In this document: one piece after another, positions 18,551-25,790 of the stretch
How the letters are laid out: each line of letters opens with the position of its first letter
How positions within the stretch are numbered: the stretch's first letter is position 1
Origin: Peribacillus glennii
Lineage (GTDB): Bacteria > Bacillota > Bacilli > Bacillales > DSM-1321
DNA: 64,000 nt
Direction of reading: 5' to 3'
NCBI RefSeq assembly: GCF_003429105.1
Contig: NZ_QVTD01000022.1
Span: 1 to 64,000, forward strand
Position numbers and translations under genes: made by a program
The notes under the pieces: model-generated
Told to the model about the DNA's origin: nothing
Seen by the model: only the letters and a program-made list of their open reading frames with translations
Database searches by the model: none

Positions 18551-19396
18551 ATGAACAGAACGATGATTACTGCTACGAATACACTCGGCCAGCTTCAGCA
18601 TAAGATGGATATGATCGGCCATAATATATCCAACATTCAAACGACCGGATATAAACGTAAGGAATCATACTTCAATGATCTGCTCGTCCAGGAATTCAAT
18701 AACCAAAAACAACGAAATGAAATCGGAAGGCTGACGCCGCTTGGGATCAGGCAAGGAACCGGGGCCAGAATAAGCCAGTCACAGCTTGTGCTCACCCAGG
18801 GCAGCATTAAAAACACAGAGCGCAGCCTAGATGTTGCACTTGAAAAAGAGGATTTGTTCTTCAAGGTTCGCGTAGCAGACGATCAAGGTGAAAACACACG
18901 GTATACGAGGGATGGCGCCTTTTATCTCAGCCCGGTTTCAAATAACCCTGAACAAATGATGCTTGTTACCGGAAAGGGATATCCAGTGCTTGATGAATTT
19001 AATAATCCCATTGTGATAAGTGGCAGCATTGAAAATTTAACCTTTTCCAAGGAAGGCCAGTTGAAAGCAGAAACGGATAACGGAGCTGTCCAAACCTTCA
19101 ATCTGGGTATGATATCAATCAAAAAACCGCAGTTTTTGGAACAGATAGGGGAAAACCTTTTGGGTCTTCCGGCTAATTTTGATGATCTTGGAATAGATCA
19201 AGAAGACATCATGACGGCTTTAGAAGGCGGGTTAAGGCAGGACATTTCGATGCGTCAGGGTGCTTTGGAAAACTCAAACGTGGATTTATCCAAGGAAATG
19301 ACGGACCTAATGAATGTACAAAGGCAATACCAATTCAACGCTAAATCAGTGACGATGGCAGACCAAATGCTTGGATTAATCAATGGAATCCGCTAA
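18551..19396 (+). CDS. flhP: Flagellar basal-body rod protein FlhP
   Basis: FlhP is the FlgG-like partner of FlhO in the flagellar rod. The 281-residue product carries the family N-terminus (GHNISNIQTTGYKRKESYF) and the C-terminal ENSNVDLSKEMTDLMNVQRQ block. Start ATG at 18551 is preceded by AAAAGGGGGG. It is cotranscribed with flhO; a dispersed repeat follows directly. Confidence 0.95.
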   Translation: MNRTMITATNTLGQLQHKMDMIGHNISNIQTTGYKRKESYFNDLLVQEFNNQKQRNEIGRLTPLGIRQGTGARISQSQLVLTQGSIKNTERSLDVALEKEDLFFKVRVADDQGENTRYTRDGAFYLSPVSNNPEQMMLVTGKGYPVLDEFNNPIVISGSIENLTFSKEGQLKAETDNGAVQTFNLGMISIKKPQFLEQIGENLLGLPANFDDLGIDQEDIMTALEGGLRQDISMRQGALENSNVDLSKEMTDLMNVQRQYQFNAKSVTMADQMLGLINGIR

Positions 19397-19416
19397 AATG
19401 AAGCCCGCTACTATAA

Positions 19417-19483
19417 TACGTTACAGCGGTGGGGGGCATACCCCCATTACAGGGAAGCGTTAAATCAGCGGGGTACAGACCCC
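19417..19483. repeat. Dispersed repeat between flhP and EpuA-like gene
   Basis: A degenerate member of the GGGGGTCAGTCCCC family: GGGGGGCATACCCCC, then AAGCGTTAAATCAGCGGGGTACAGACCCC. It lies directly before the ribosome site of the next gene. Confidence 0.65.
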
Positions 19484-19515
19484 AAAAAAGAACAAAGGAG
19501 TATACGCACATTAGC

Positions 19516-19776
19516 ATGGAAGAAAAACAATTAACCAGACAAGAATACAGGCAGCAGGAAAAAAAGGCAGAAAAAGCGCAGAATACGAAAGAACGCATCC
19601 GTATCAGGCTTTTGCCGATTTGGCTCAGACTGGTCATTGTATGTGTGCTTATTACCATTTGCGTATTGTCGGGTGCTGTTGTCGGATACAGCGTTATTGG
19701 GGGCGGGGAAGTTTCGGATGTTTTTAAAACATCAACCTGGACCCATATCGTGGATCTTGTGAATAAAGATTTATAA
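19516..19776 (+). CDS. EpuA-like small membrane protein
   Basis: An 86-residue product with a charged N-terminal segment (EEKQLTRQEYRQQEKKAEKA), a basic patch, one membrane helix (about residues 38-60) and a short outside tail ending VDLVNKDL. It resembles the EpuA family, annotated in Bacillus as 'DNA-directed RNA polymerase subunit beta' for historical reasons; I see no RNA polymerase domain. Start: ATG at 19516, with AAAGGAG 15 bases upstream, slightly far; reading the frame further up would run into the repeat. Confidence 0.7.
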   Translation: MEEKQLTRQEYRQQEKKAEKAQNTKERIRIRLLPIWLRLVIVCVLITICVLSGAVVGYSVIGGGEVSDVFKTSTWTHIVDLVNKDL

Positions 19777-19957
19777 TTTTACCGCTCAGATTCAAGCATC
19801 CTTGGGTTGCATGAACTCATTTGCCGTGGATTCTTCAGGGTCCGATCAGATGATCAGTCCCCATTCTGCATAAACAGCTTGAACAGATAGATGAGGTAGT
19901 ATCCTTCATGCTTTTCATGGTATCATTGAAAAAAATTGAAAGATGGAGGACACAACT

Positions 19958-20383
19958 ATGTTAGATGTAACCCAGATAAAAGAAATTATCAGACATCGAT
20001 ATCCATTTCTTCTTGTAGATAAAATTCTTGAGGTAGAAGACGGAAAAAGGGCTGTAGGGATTAAAAATGTATCGGCTAATGAACAATTTTTTAATGGGCA
20101 TTTCCCTGATTACCCGGTAATGCCGGGCGTTTTAATCGTAGAGGCGCTTGCCCAGGTGGGGGCGGTGGCGATTCTGCGGCAGGAAGAATATAAAGGGCGG
20201 CTCGCTTTCTTTGCAGGAATTGATAATTGCCGTTTCAAAAGACAGGTGAAACCTGGAGACCAGCTTCGGCTTGAAGTCGAAATGACCCGTTTGCGGGGTT
20301 CCTTTGGAAAAGGAAAAGCGGTCGCAACGGTGGATGGGGAAATAGCTTGTGAAACGGAAATCATGTTTGGGTTTGGCGAGTAA
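19958..20383 (+). CDS. fabZ: 3-hydroxyacyl-[ACP] dehydratase
   Basis: FabZ removes water from beta-hydroxyacyl-ACP in type II fatty acid synthesis. The 141-residue product has the hot-dog fold signature [20 protein letters not shown] with catalytic His48 and Glu62. The start at 19958 is chosen because GGAGG lies at 19945-19949, ten bases before it; an in-frame ATG at 19943 overlaps that site. The gene sits in the same position as fabZ (ywpB) of B. subtilis. Confidence 0.96.
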   Translation: MLDVTQIKEIIRHRYPFLLVDKILEVEDGKRAVGIKNVSANEQFFNGHFPDYPVMPGVLIVEALAQVGAVAILRQEEYKGRLAFFAGIDNCRFKRQVKPGDQLRLEVEMTRLRGSFGKGKAVATVDGEIACETEIMFGFGE

Positions 20384-20659
20384 CACATAGATAAGTCTAT
20401 TTCACTACGCAGGATAGGGAGAAATACATAAAACAGCGTGCAAGACATATGAACTTTTTCATGCATGCTTCCGTTTATATCAGGAAATCACTGGAAAGGC
20501 GTAATCGGGAAGCAGCATTTTTCACGAAACAGGTTTAAAATGTGTAACTTTCGTGTAATTATAATAGTGGAAGCTAAGCATGAACACATTTTATGATGTT
20601 CTTGCTTATGAAATTTACTTGGTTTGGTAAACCACATCTTTTTATTCTCCCTTCTGGAA

Positions 20660-20692
20660 GGCCGGGCATATATATGCCCGGCCGATTTTTTT
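20660..20692 (+). terminator. Strong palindromic terminator in the fabZ-lipoprotein spacer
   Basis: A perfect 24-base palindrome (arms GGCCGGGCATAT / ATATGCCCGGCC) followed by GATTTTTTTA. It lies 277 bases after fabZ. The 425-bp spacer around it (20384-20808) contains no open frame with a ribosome site, so the transcript it ends is either a long fabZ 3' region or an unrecognised small RNA. Confidence 0.85.
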
Positions 20693-20808
20693 ATCCTCCC
20701 TCCCGGAACCCAAAAATTTTAATAATAATGCAATATTTTATGATTTCCGGGCAAAATACGTACAGGACATTTCAAAGTCCACTACATACGAAGGGAGGTT
20801 GACTGTCC

Positions 20809-21165
20809 ATGAAAATGCGGTTGATGGCTTTGCTTGGCGGTTCTTTATTGTCTTTCATGTTAGTGGCTGGATGTAATAACGATGATGATAATAACAATCC
20901 TGCACCGCCTGATGATAACAATGTTGAAGAGCAAGATGACAATAACAATAACAATAACAATGACATGGTCCCTGGAGATAATGATGATAACGGAAATAAT
21001 GATGCAGACTTGGATCCAGGCAAAAATGGTGAAGAAGGCATTGACAATGATGAAGATGGCGCAGGCGTAAACAATGACGGAAATGGGAACGATGGAAACA
21101 TTATAGATGATGACGGCATCTTAAATGATGATGACAACAGGAACAGAAACGGCAAGGACCGTTAA
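20809..21165 (+). CDS. Asp/Asn-rich lipoprotein
   Basis: The 118-residue product starts with a lipoprotein signal peptide: basic MKMR, a hydrophobic stretch and lipobox LVAGC with Cys at residue 22. Almost everything after the Cys is Asp, Asn, Gly and Glu, including runs of Asn and DDDN-type clusters that resemble calcium-binding loops in composition but show no regular spacing. GAAGGGAGG precedes the ATG. I do not recognise a family. It is probably surface exposed and strongly acidic. Confidence 0.8.
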   Translation: MKMRLMALLGGSLLSFMLVAGCNNDDDNNNPAPPDDNNVEEQDDNNNNNNNDMVPGDNDDNGNNDADLDPGKNGEEGIDNDEDGAGVNNDGNGNDGNIIDDDGILNDDDNRNRNGKDR

Positions 21166-21227
21166 AATCATCGCGGAAGATTCAAACAAAAGATTGGTTT
21201 TTGAAGGAGATTGACCTACAAAAAGGA

Positions 21228-21248
21228 AGGAAACCCGTTTCCTCTTTT
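21228..21248 (+). terminator. Possible terminator after the acidic lipoprotein gene
   Basis: AGGAA and TTCCT arms in a short hairpin followed by CTTTTG. A weak T-tail. Confidence 0.4.
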
Positions 21249-21332
21249 GTGCGGATTAATCGCTTTCAAGACCGGTCTTTTTTTGATTCAAAAACGAGCC
21301 GGTCAAAATTAGTGGGCGGGACTGATCTTCTG

Positions 21333-21366
21333 CAAAAAAAAGGGCTCGCCAACCGGCCAGCCCGCA
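21333..21366 (-). terminator. ywpF terminator
   Basis: Read on the minus strand, GGGCT and AGCCC arms (with CCGG inside) run into eight T residues just after the ywpF stop. Confidence 0.8.
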
Positions 21367-21370
21367 AAAA

Positions 21371-21808
21371 TTATTGTTTGTTCATTGAGGCCAGCTTTGG
21401 CCGCGAATGCAATTTTTCCTTGAATTGTTCTATCAGGGCGTCGCCGACTATTCCCTGCTGGATTAAATCCTGAAGCAGAAGCTCTGCATATTTACTGCGG
21501 GTTTTCTGAAGATGGCCTTCTAAAAGGAGGATCACATGGCCATCCACTTTTTTGGTCTTATTCACAACTGTTTTGAAAGCTGCCGGGTCATTGTCTTTCT
21601 TTGTAATGACAGCCTGGACGTTAACCTTTTGGCCGGTCGGGACAAGATGTGCTACTGCGTCGAAATGGCCTTCCGTAACAAACGCTTCGATAATCCAGGT
21701 ATTATGATCGTCTTCCTTATTAATGATAAGGCCATCTGCCAATTCTATGTCAATAAATGTCCGGTCGTCCGAGACAATTTGCAGCGATATTAATTTAAAT
21801 GTCTTCAT
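21371..21808 (-). CDS. ywpF: YwpF-like protein
   Basis: A 145-residue cytosolic protein of the YwpF family, recognised from MKTFKLISLQIV at the N-terminus and from its position beside ssbB and fabZ. Function is not known. The reverse-strand ribosome site GGAGGGATATT precedes the ATG. Its promoter region (21809-22149) is shared with the divergent ssbB and holds no other gene; a single AAAA-N5-TTTT half-site lies at 21986-21998. Confidence 0.85.
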   Translation of the reverse strand: MKTFKLISLQIVSDDRTFIDIELADGLIINKEDDHNTWIIEAFVTEGHFDAVAHLVPTGQKVNVQAVITKKDNDPAAFKTVVNKTKKVDGHVILLLEGHLQKTRSKYAELLLQDLIQQGIVGDALIEQFKEKLHSRPKLASMNKQ

Positions 21809-22089
21809 AATATCCCTCCATTCGGGTATTCATACAGTATCCAATAAATCTGTTACTATTCCTGCGACCTCTTGCTTATAGCATAACTGAAAAAGAACCG
21901 GCGTTCAAAGCAAAAAGAGTTAGGGGACTTTGTGTCTGAATGGTGAACGAATAAAAAATAAGTCGAAAAAAGAAGACGAATCTGGAAAACGATTTTTTTG
22001 AATGAATATTCTTTTGAAAATTGGAACTTCCAAAATAAGTATGAAGGTTTATAGCTAGGAAAATATGCGGCAACAAGAGATTTGCCGAT

Positions 22090-22118
22090 TTTACCTAAAA
22101 AAACGAATCCGCTATGAT
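22090..22118 (+). promoter_or_regulatory. Probable ssbB promoter
   Basis: TTTACC (22090-22095), 17 bases, TATGAT (22113-22118), ending 31 bases before the ssbB start. It would now transcribe into the left end of the transposon. Confidence 0.5.
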
Positions 22119-22149
22119 GAGGTCACACGTTCAGAAAGGAGTTGGTTAT

Positions 22150-22206
22150 TTGATCAATCAGGTAACACTGGTGGGAAGGCTCGTGAAAGATCCTGAGCTG
22201 CGTTAT
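22150..22206 (+). pseudogene. ssbB: ssbB 5' fragment, interrupted by the Tn7-like element
   Basis: TTG at 22150, preceded by AAAGGAG, begins MINQVTLVGRLVKDPELRY, the N-terminus of a single-strand DNA binding protein. After codon 19 the reading frame enters the transposon and stops three codons later (CEL, then TAA at 22216). The missing part continues at 38294. The neighbouring ywpF and fabZ identify it as the ywpH/ssbB locus, the paralogue used in competence, not the essential ssbA. A 22-residue peptide cannot form the OB fold. Confidence 0.93.
22202..22206. repeat. Target-site duplication, left copy (GTTAT)
   Basis: GTTAT directly before the element's TGTGAG end; the same five bases follow the other end at 38294-38298. 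Five-base duplications are characteristic of Tn7-type transposition. Confidence 0.93.
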
Positions 22207-22410
22207 TGTGAGTTATAATTAACCTTGTCATAAGAAATAATTGATTTTGACACAACATTATAACTAAGGCTGTCACTTAAAAGGCTTAAATATGAGAATT
22301 TATTCTCGTACTTACGCCTTTTTGCATTTTTTGAAGACAGTTATCTAATTTGACGGAATATGACATTCCTAATTATATATTTAAAAAACCATTATAAGTA
22401 CAGTTGTCGT
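22207..22410 (+). repeat. Left transposon end with putative TnsB sites
   Basis: Three directly oriented 19-base sites fit TTATAATTnnnnnTGTCAT: 22213-22231, 22258-22276 (TTATAACT...TGTCAC) and 22392-22410 (TTATAAGT...TGTCGT). One further match lies in the opposite orientation at 22360-22378. Spaced sites on one end and tighter ones on the other is the arrangement known for Tn7. Confidence 0.75.
22279..22323 (+). terminator. Hairpin in the left transposon end
   Basis: AAAAGGC and GCCTTTTT arms enclose an inner GAGAAT/ATTCTC hairpin and run into TTTTTGCATTTTTTG. It could stop transcription entering from the ssbB promoter. The rest of 22207-22744 shows end sites and an operator-like palindrome but no gene. 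Confidence 0.5.
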
Positions 22411-22632
22411 TTTCGGTAATTGAAATGATTCGATTTGTGATAGTTTATTTGAACATTAGGACTAAATAAATTACTGATTATTCTAATCGATTGAATAGAT
22501 GAAATTAGTGTGGATTTTATGCCCTAAAGTAATCTGAAAAGAATATATAATTCAAAACACATTTTGCGGATTAACATGAACAAAATTTAAAATCATCCTT
22601 TAAAAGTTTAATCTTATTGATGAAATTTGAAT

Positions 22633-22653
22633 ATAGTGTAATAATTATACTAT
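22633..22653. promoter_or_regulatory. Operator-like palindrome before the Panacea gene
   Basis: ATAGTGTAAT and ATTATACTAT form a 21-base palindrome with one mismatch and a central A. It contains TATACT, usable as a -10 element, about 90 bases before the gene. Antitoxin-type genes are often self-regulated at such sites; here this is inference. Confidence 0.45.
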
Positions 22654-22744
22654 TCGTTTTGTGTGTTTTTTTTAAAAATAAAGGGAAAATAAAGGTATCA
22701 CCTTATTTTTTGTCGAATAAATAAAGCGAGAAAGGGGGATTCAT

Positions 22745-23215
22745 ATGGCGGTTGCAATTGAGGCAGCTAAATTTCTTTTGTTCTTAAAAGAACATGACCC
22801 TCGGAGATTAGAGCTATCTAATTTAAAACTTCAAAAATTGCTTTACTACTCACAAGGGTATCATTTAGCTATGACAAACGGTGAGCCATTATTTGATGAA
22901 CCTATTGAAGCATGGAAATATGGACCAGTAGTAAAGGAAATATACCATAAATATAAAAAATATGGTGACTTAGATATACAAGGGATTTTCAACTGGCCTA
23001 ATATAAAATTAAAAGAAAATCAAATGAAAATATTGGGAATTGTTTGGGCTAAATTCGGCGAATATAATGCAGGTACACTAGTTGATATGACACATAGTGA
23101 GACCCCCTGGTTAAATGCTTGGCATTTTAGTGAAGATAAAAAAATAAGTACTTCATCGATGACTAATTACTTTAAGAAAAATCTACCCGAGGAATTATTT
23201 GCTACAGTAAGGTGA
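22745..23215 (+). CDS. Panacea (DUF4065, SocA-like) domain protein
   Basis: A 156-residue protein consisting of one Panacea domain: LSNLKLQKLLYYSQGYHLA near residue 27, PLFDEPIEAWKYGPVVKEIY near 54, and the C-terminal DMTHSETPWLNAW segment. Panacea proteins are known as antitoxins that neutralise many unrelated toxins encoded beside them. AAAGGGGG precedes the ATG. The stop lies seven bases before the next gene, so the two are almost certainly cotranscribed and probably functional partners. Direct antitoxin activity here is inference. Confidence 0.85.
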   Translation: MAVAIEAAKFLLFLKEHDPRRLELSNLKLQKLLYYSQGYHLAMTNGEPLFDEPIEAWKYGPVVKEIYHKYKKYGDLDIQGIFNWPNIKLKENQMKILGIVWAKFGEYNAGTLVDMTHSETPWLNAWHFSEDKKISTSSMTNYFKKNLPEELFATVR

Positions 23216-23222
23216 TCAAATA

Positions 23223-25193
23223 ATGAATCCAAAACGGAGTATAAGGTTTTTATTTAAATGGGAGGCTATTTTCCCATTTTTCTCATGTGTATGCATTGTT
23301 TTTCTCTTACTTACAGATTTTTTATATTTTAGTGTTGATTTATCTATTTTCATTCCAAACCATCTAGTTCTTGACTATTTAATTAAATTCTTATTGTTTA
23401 TAATTCCTGCTACTATTACTATATTTACATTTGTATACCGTGAAAAGAAAGATGCATCATATACAAATATAAAAACTTCAAATATTGTTTCTCAATTTAT
23501 AAATACAATTATTATTGAATTTGGGGCTTTGATCTTTGCCATTAGAACTTCTATCAATTATCCCACAGAAACAGAAGCAAAAATAATTGGTTATCCTAAT
23601 TATTATTATAATTTTTCGATAATTTTCGCAGGTCTAACAATTACAGCACTACTATTATTTTCCTATCTTTTATTTAAGCACATGGATATTCATGTTTCTT
23701 TAAAACAGACATACCAGAAAAACATTCGGTTACATAATCATTTAAAATATTTAATAAATAAAACGTACTGGAACCCAAGGAACGATTATTTATTTGATTC
23801 TTATAAGTATCTATTGGAATCAAATTATCAGCTAATAATATCAGCTATTTCAAAAAAAAACTTTTCAAATATTGAAGCCGAGTTAAAACAAACGTTTGCC
23901 TTGACAAAAGATTTTTATCAAACATTTATCGATACTTCAGATCTCCAGTACACGAGTGTATTTTCTATAGAAAAAGACCATAATTCTTTTTTGGTGAAAG
24001 GAAAAAATCTTTTTACTGATATTTTTCAAAATAGGTTCTTTCAAAAGGACGCAGTGCCACAAAATTACAATGAAAAATTTGTTGATATTTATAAAACAAT
24101 TCTTCACAGCTACGAAATGCTGATAAGAGAAGCATCAAATAACCATGTTACGGAAATACAAAAATTAGCCTATTTGGAATTCGCAGCATTAAATCCCATT
24201 AAAGTTTATGAATTTGATTTAAATGTATTAACTGAAGAAGAGTTTATAGAAATAAATAATTTCTATCAAGAATTGGCTAGATGTTATAACTCCGCACTAT
24301 TTCATACCATAAAAGAATTCTCAGATGAAAAAACGGTGGAGTATACATATTTGTTAAACTATATAACAAGCACGATGAAATTTTTCGAAGCAGTAAATTT
24401 ATTTAGAGATAAACGTTCCGAAAAGGAACATACCTTTTATTCATCTTTCATTAATAAGGAAATCATTTTAGTGGAGTCTTTGGTTGTTCGAGCTGTTGAA
24501 AATGATAATGTAAAATTTTTAACTGAATCAACCAGGCTTTTATTGGATTTGTTCTATAGTACTGTTCAAAAACCTGAAGATGTTGCAAGAACAATTTCAA
24601 CAAAACTTGGTGCCTCGGATGAAAGGTTTAAAAAGTATGTTAATTTACCAATAGATAAACCTGAAGGGATCAAATTTAAAGGGATTTATAAAAAAACTAT
24701 AGCTCAAGAGATAATTAGAATCATTGTACATGCATTGTATAAAAGCATTGAATTAAACCATTACAGCTGTTCAGGTTATTTGATTAAAATAAGTGCTAGT
24801 CATATAACTCTGAAAAATTATCTGGAAGTTGTAAAAGTTTTTGCCCAGAAAATCATTGAACGACAAAACCTATTTTTTGATTTTGATTATTATCATTATT
24901 CATTCAATGGGTTTTCAAAAATACATTGCATACAAAAAATGATACTCTTATTAAGTTATCAGTTTATTTATAAGTTTGGACTTCCAGGGAAGACGGATCT
25001 TGAAGAATTATTAAAAATTATTTTTTTGAATAATAAAGAAGATATGGAATACATGGTTGAAAAAATTGAGGCTGCGGGAAAATCTTATGGAATGATTTCA
25101 ATATGTGAAGATACAAGTAGCATTATAAAGTCTATTTTCATAACGGATCTAATAAAAAAGCTGGATCCTAATGAGTTTAAAATTTATATATAG
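23223..25193 (+). CDS. Large membrane protein paired with Panacea gene
   Basis: The 656-residue product has four hydrophobic segments in its first ~145 residues (about 18-37, 48-68, 92-108 and 126-145) and then about 500 residues of soluble, alpha-helical sequence rich in Lys, Asn and aromatic residues. I do not recognise a family or any catalytic motif. The position seven bases after a Panacea gene suggests it is the toxin or effector of that unit, perhaps acting at the membrane. It is much larger than common toxins, so a phage-defence effector is another reading. A+T-rich composition fits transferred DNA. Confidence 0.8.
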   Translation: MNPKRSIRFLFKWEAIFPFFSCVCIVFLLLTDFLYFSVDLSIFIPNHLVLDYLIKFLLFIIPATITIFTFVYREKKDASYTNIKTSNIVSQFINTIIIEFGALIFAIRTSINYPTETEAKIIGYPNYYYNFSIIFAGLTITALLLFSYLLFKHMDIHVSLKQTYQKNIRLHNHLKYLINKTYWNPRNDYLFDSYKYLLESNYQLIISAISKKNFSNIEAELKQTFALTKDFYQTFIDTSDLQYTSVFSIEKDHNSFLVKGKNLFTDIFQNRFFQKDAVPQNYNEKFVDIYKTILHSYEMLIREASNNHVTEIQKLAYLEFAALNPIKVYEFDLNVLTEEEFIEINNFYQELARCYNSALFHTIKEFSDEKTVEYTYLLNYITSTMKFFEAVNLFRDKRSEKEHTFYSSFINKEIILVESLVVRAVENDNVKFLTESTRLLLDLFYSTVQKPEDVARTISTKLGASDERFKKYVNLPIDKPEGIKFKGIYKKTIAQEIIRIIVHALYKSIELNHYSCSGYLIKISASHITLKNYLEVVKVFAQKIIERQNLFFDFDYYHYSFNGFSKIHCIQKMILLLSYQFIYKFGLPGKTDLEELLKIIFLNNKEDMEYMVEKIEAAGKSYGMISICEDTSSIIKSIFITDLIKKLDPNEFKIYI

Positions 25194-25370
25194 TTGACGT
25201 GAAAACCTAGTTAGAAAGGTAACCGGGTGTTTTATACGGAGTCTTTACTTTTTCTGATCGAACTCGAATACTAATGTTAATAGATGATTATACGACCATA
25301 ATCATAAGTATAAATCCCCCTCTTTTATAAGCTCTTATATATAGAGTGGAGACAAAATGTATTGGGAAAA

Positions 25371-25398
25371 AAAACGCTGAATTCTCAGCGTTTTTTTG
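25371..25398 (+). terminator. Terminator in the spacer after the membrane protein gene
   Basis: AACGCTGA and TCAGCGTT arms, four-base loop, seven T residues. Confidence 0.9.
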
Positions 25399-25481
25399 TG
25401 CTTGTGAAATGAGGGGAAATTGCGTGAGTGTTTGCGTTCCTTCCTTGAGATTTTTTTAATTTCTATGCTTGTTGGATTCTT

Positions 25482-25613
25482 TTACAAGTTTTTGTAATTG
25501 TTCAGTGCTGTTACGTTGTTTATCAGTATTTCGTTATCCCTCTTTTTCTTTTCCATTCTTTTTGTTGTTTCCCTATATTCTGTTGGAGCTTTTGCCTTAA
25601 ACCCGCCAAACAT
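25482..25613 (-). CDS. Small basic protein, 43 residues, hypothetical
   Basis: On the minus strand an ATG (complement of 25611-25613) follows AAAGGAGTG at ideal spacing and opens 43 codons beginning MFGGFKAKAPTEYRETTKR. The product is basic and polar with no membrane segment. Supported by the ribosome site only; I recognise no family. It lies in the ~600-bp spacer (25194-25790) between two cargo units. Confidence 0.45.
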   Translation of the reverse strand: MFGGFKAKAPTEYRETTKRMEKKKRDNEILINNVTALNNYKNL

Positions 25614-25790
25614 GTTTTCACTCCTTTAAAAAACCCCTCTTCTAACAACGTATTGAATTTGAAGAAAATAAGAACATTATATATTTGGTTTACTTTTTTA
25701 ATGGCTTTTTTATGAAATTTTTTAAGGTGTTGGATAAAATCTAATCCTGTATAATAAATCTAAGACTATGTCGGAATGTAGAGGGGAAAA

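Noticed and set aside
20593-20802. 69-codon frame across the palindromic terminator after fabZ
   Set aside because: It runs through a perfect hairpin with T-run and has no ribosome site.
21986-21998. ComK box upstream of ssbB (AAAA-N5-TTTT)
   Set aside because: Only one half-site fits; no second AT-box was found at the known spacings of 8, 18 or 31 bases.
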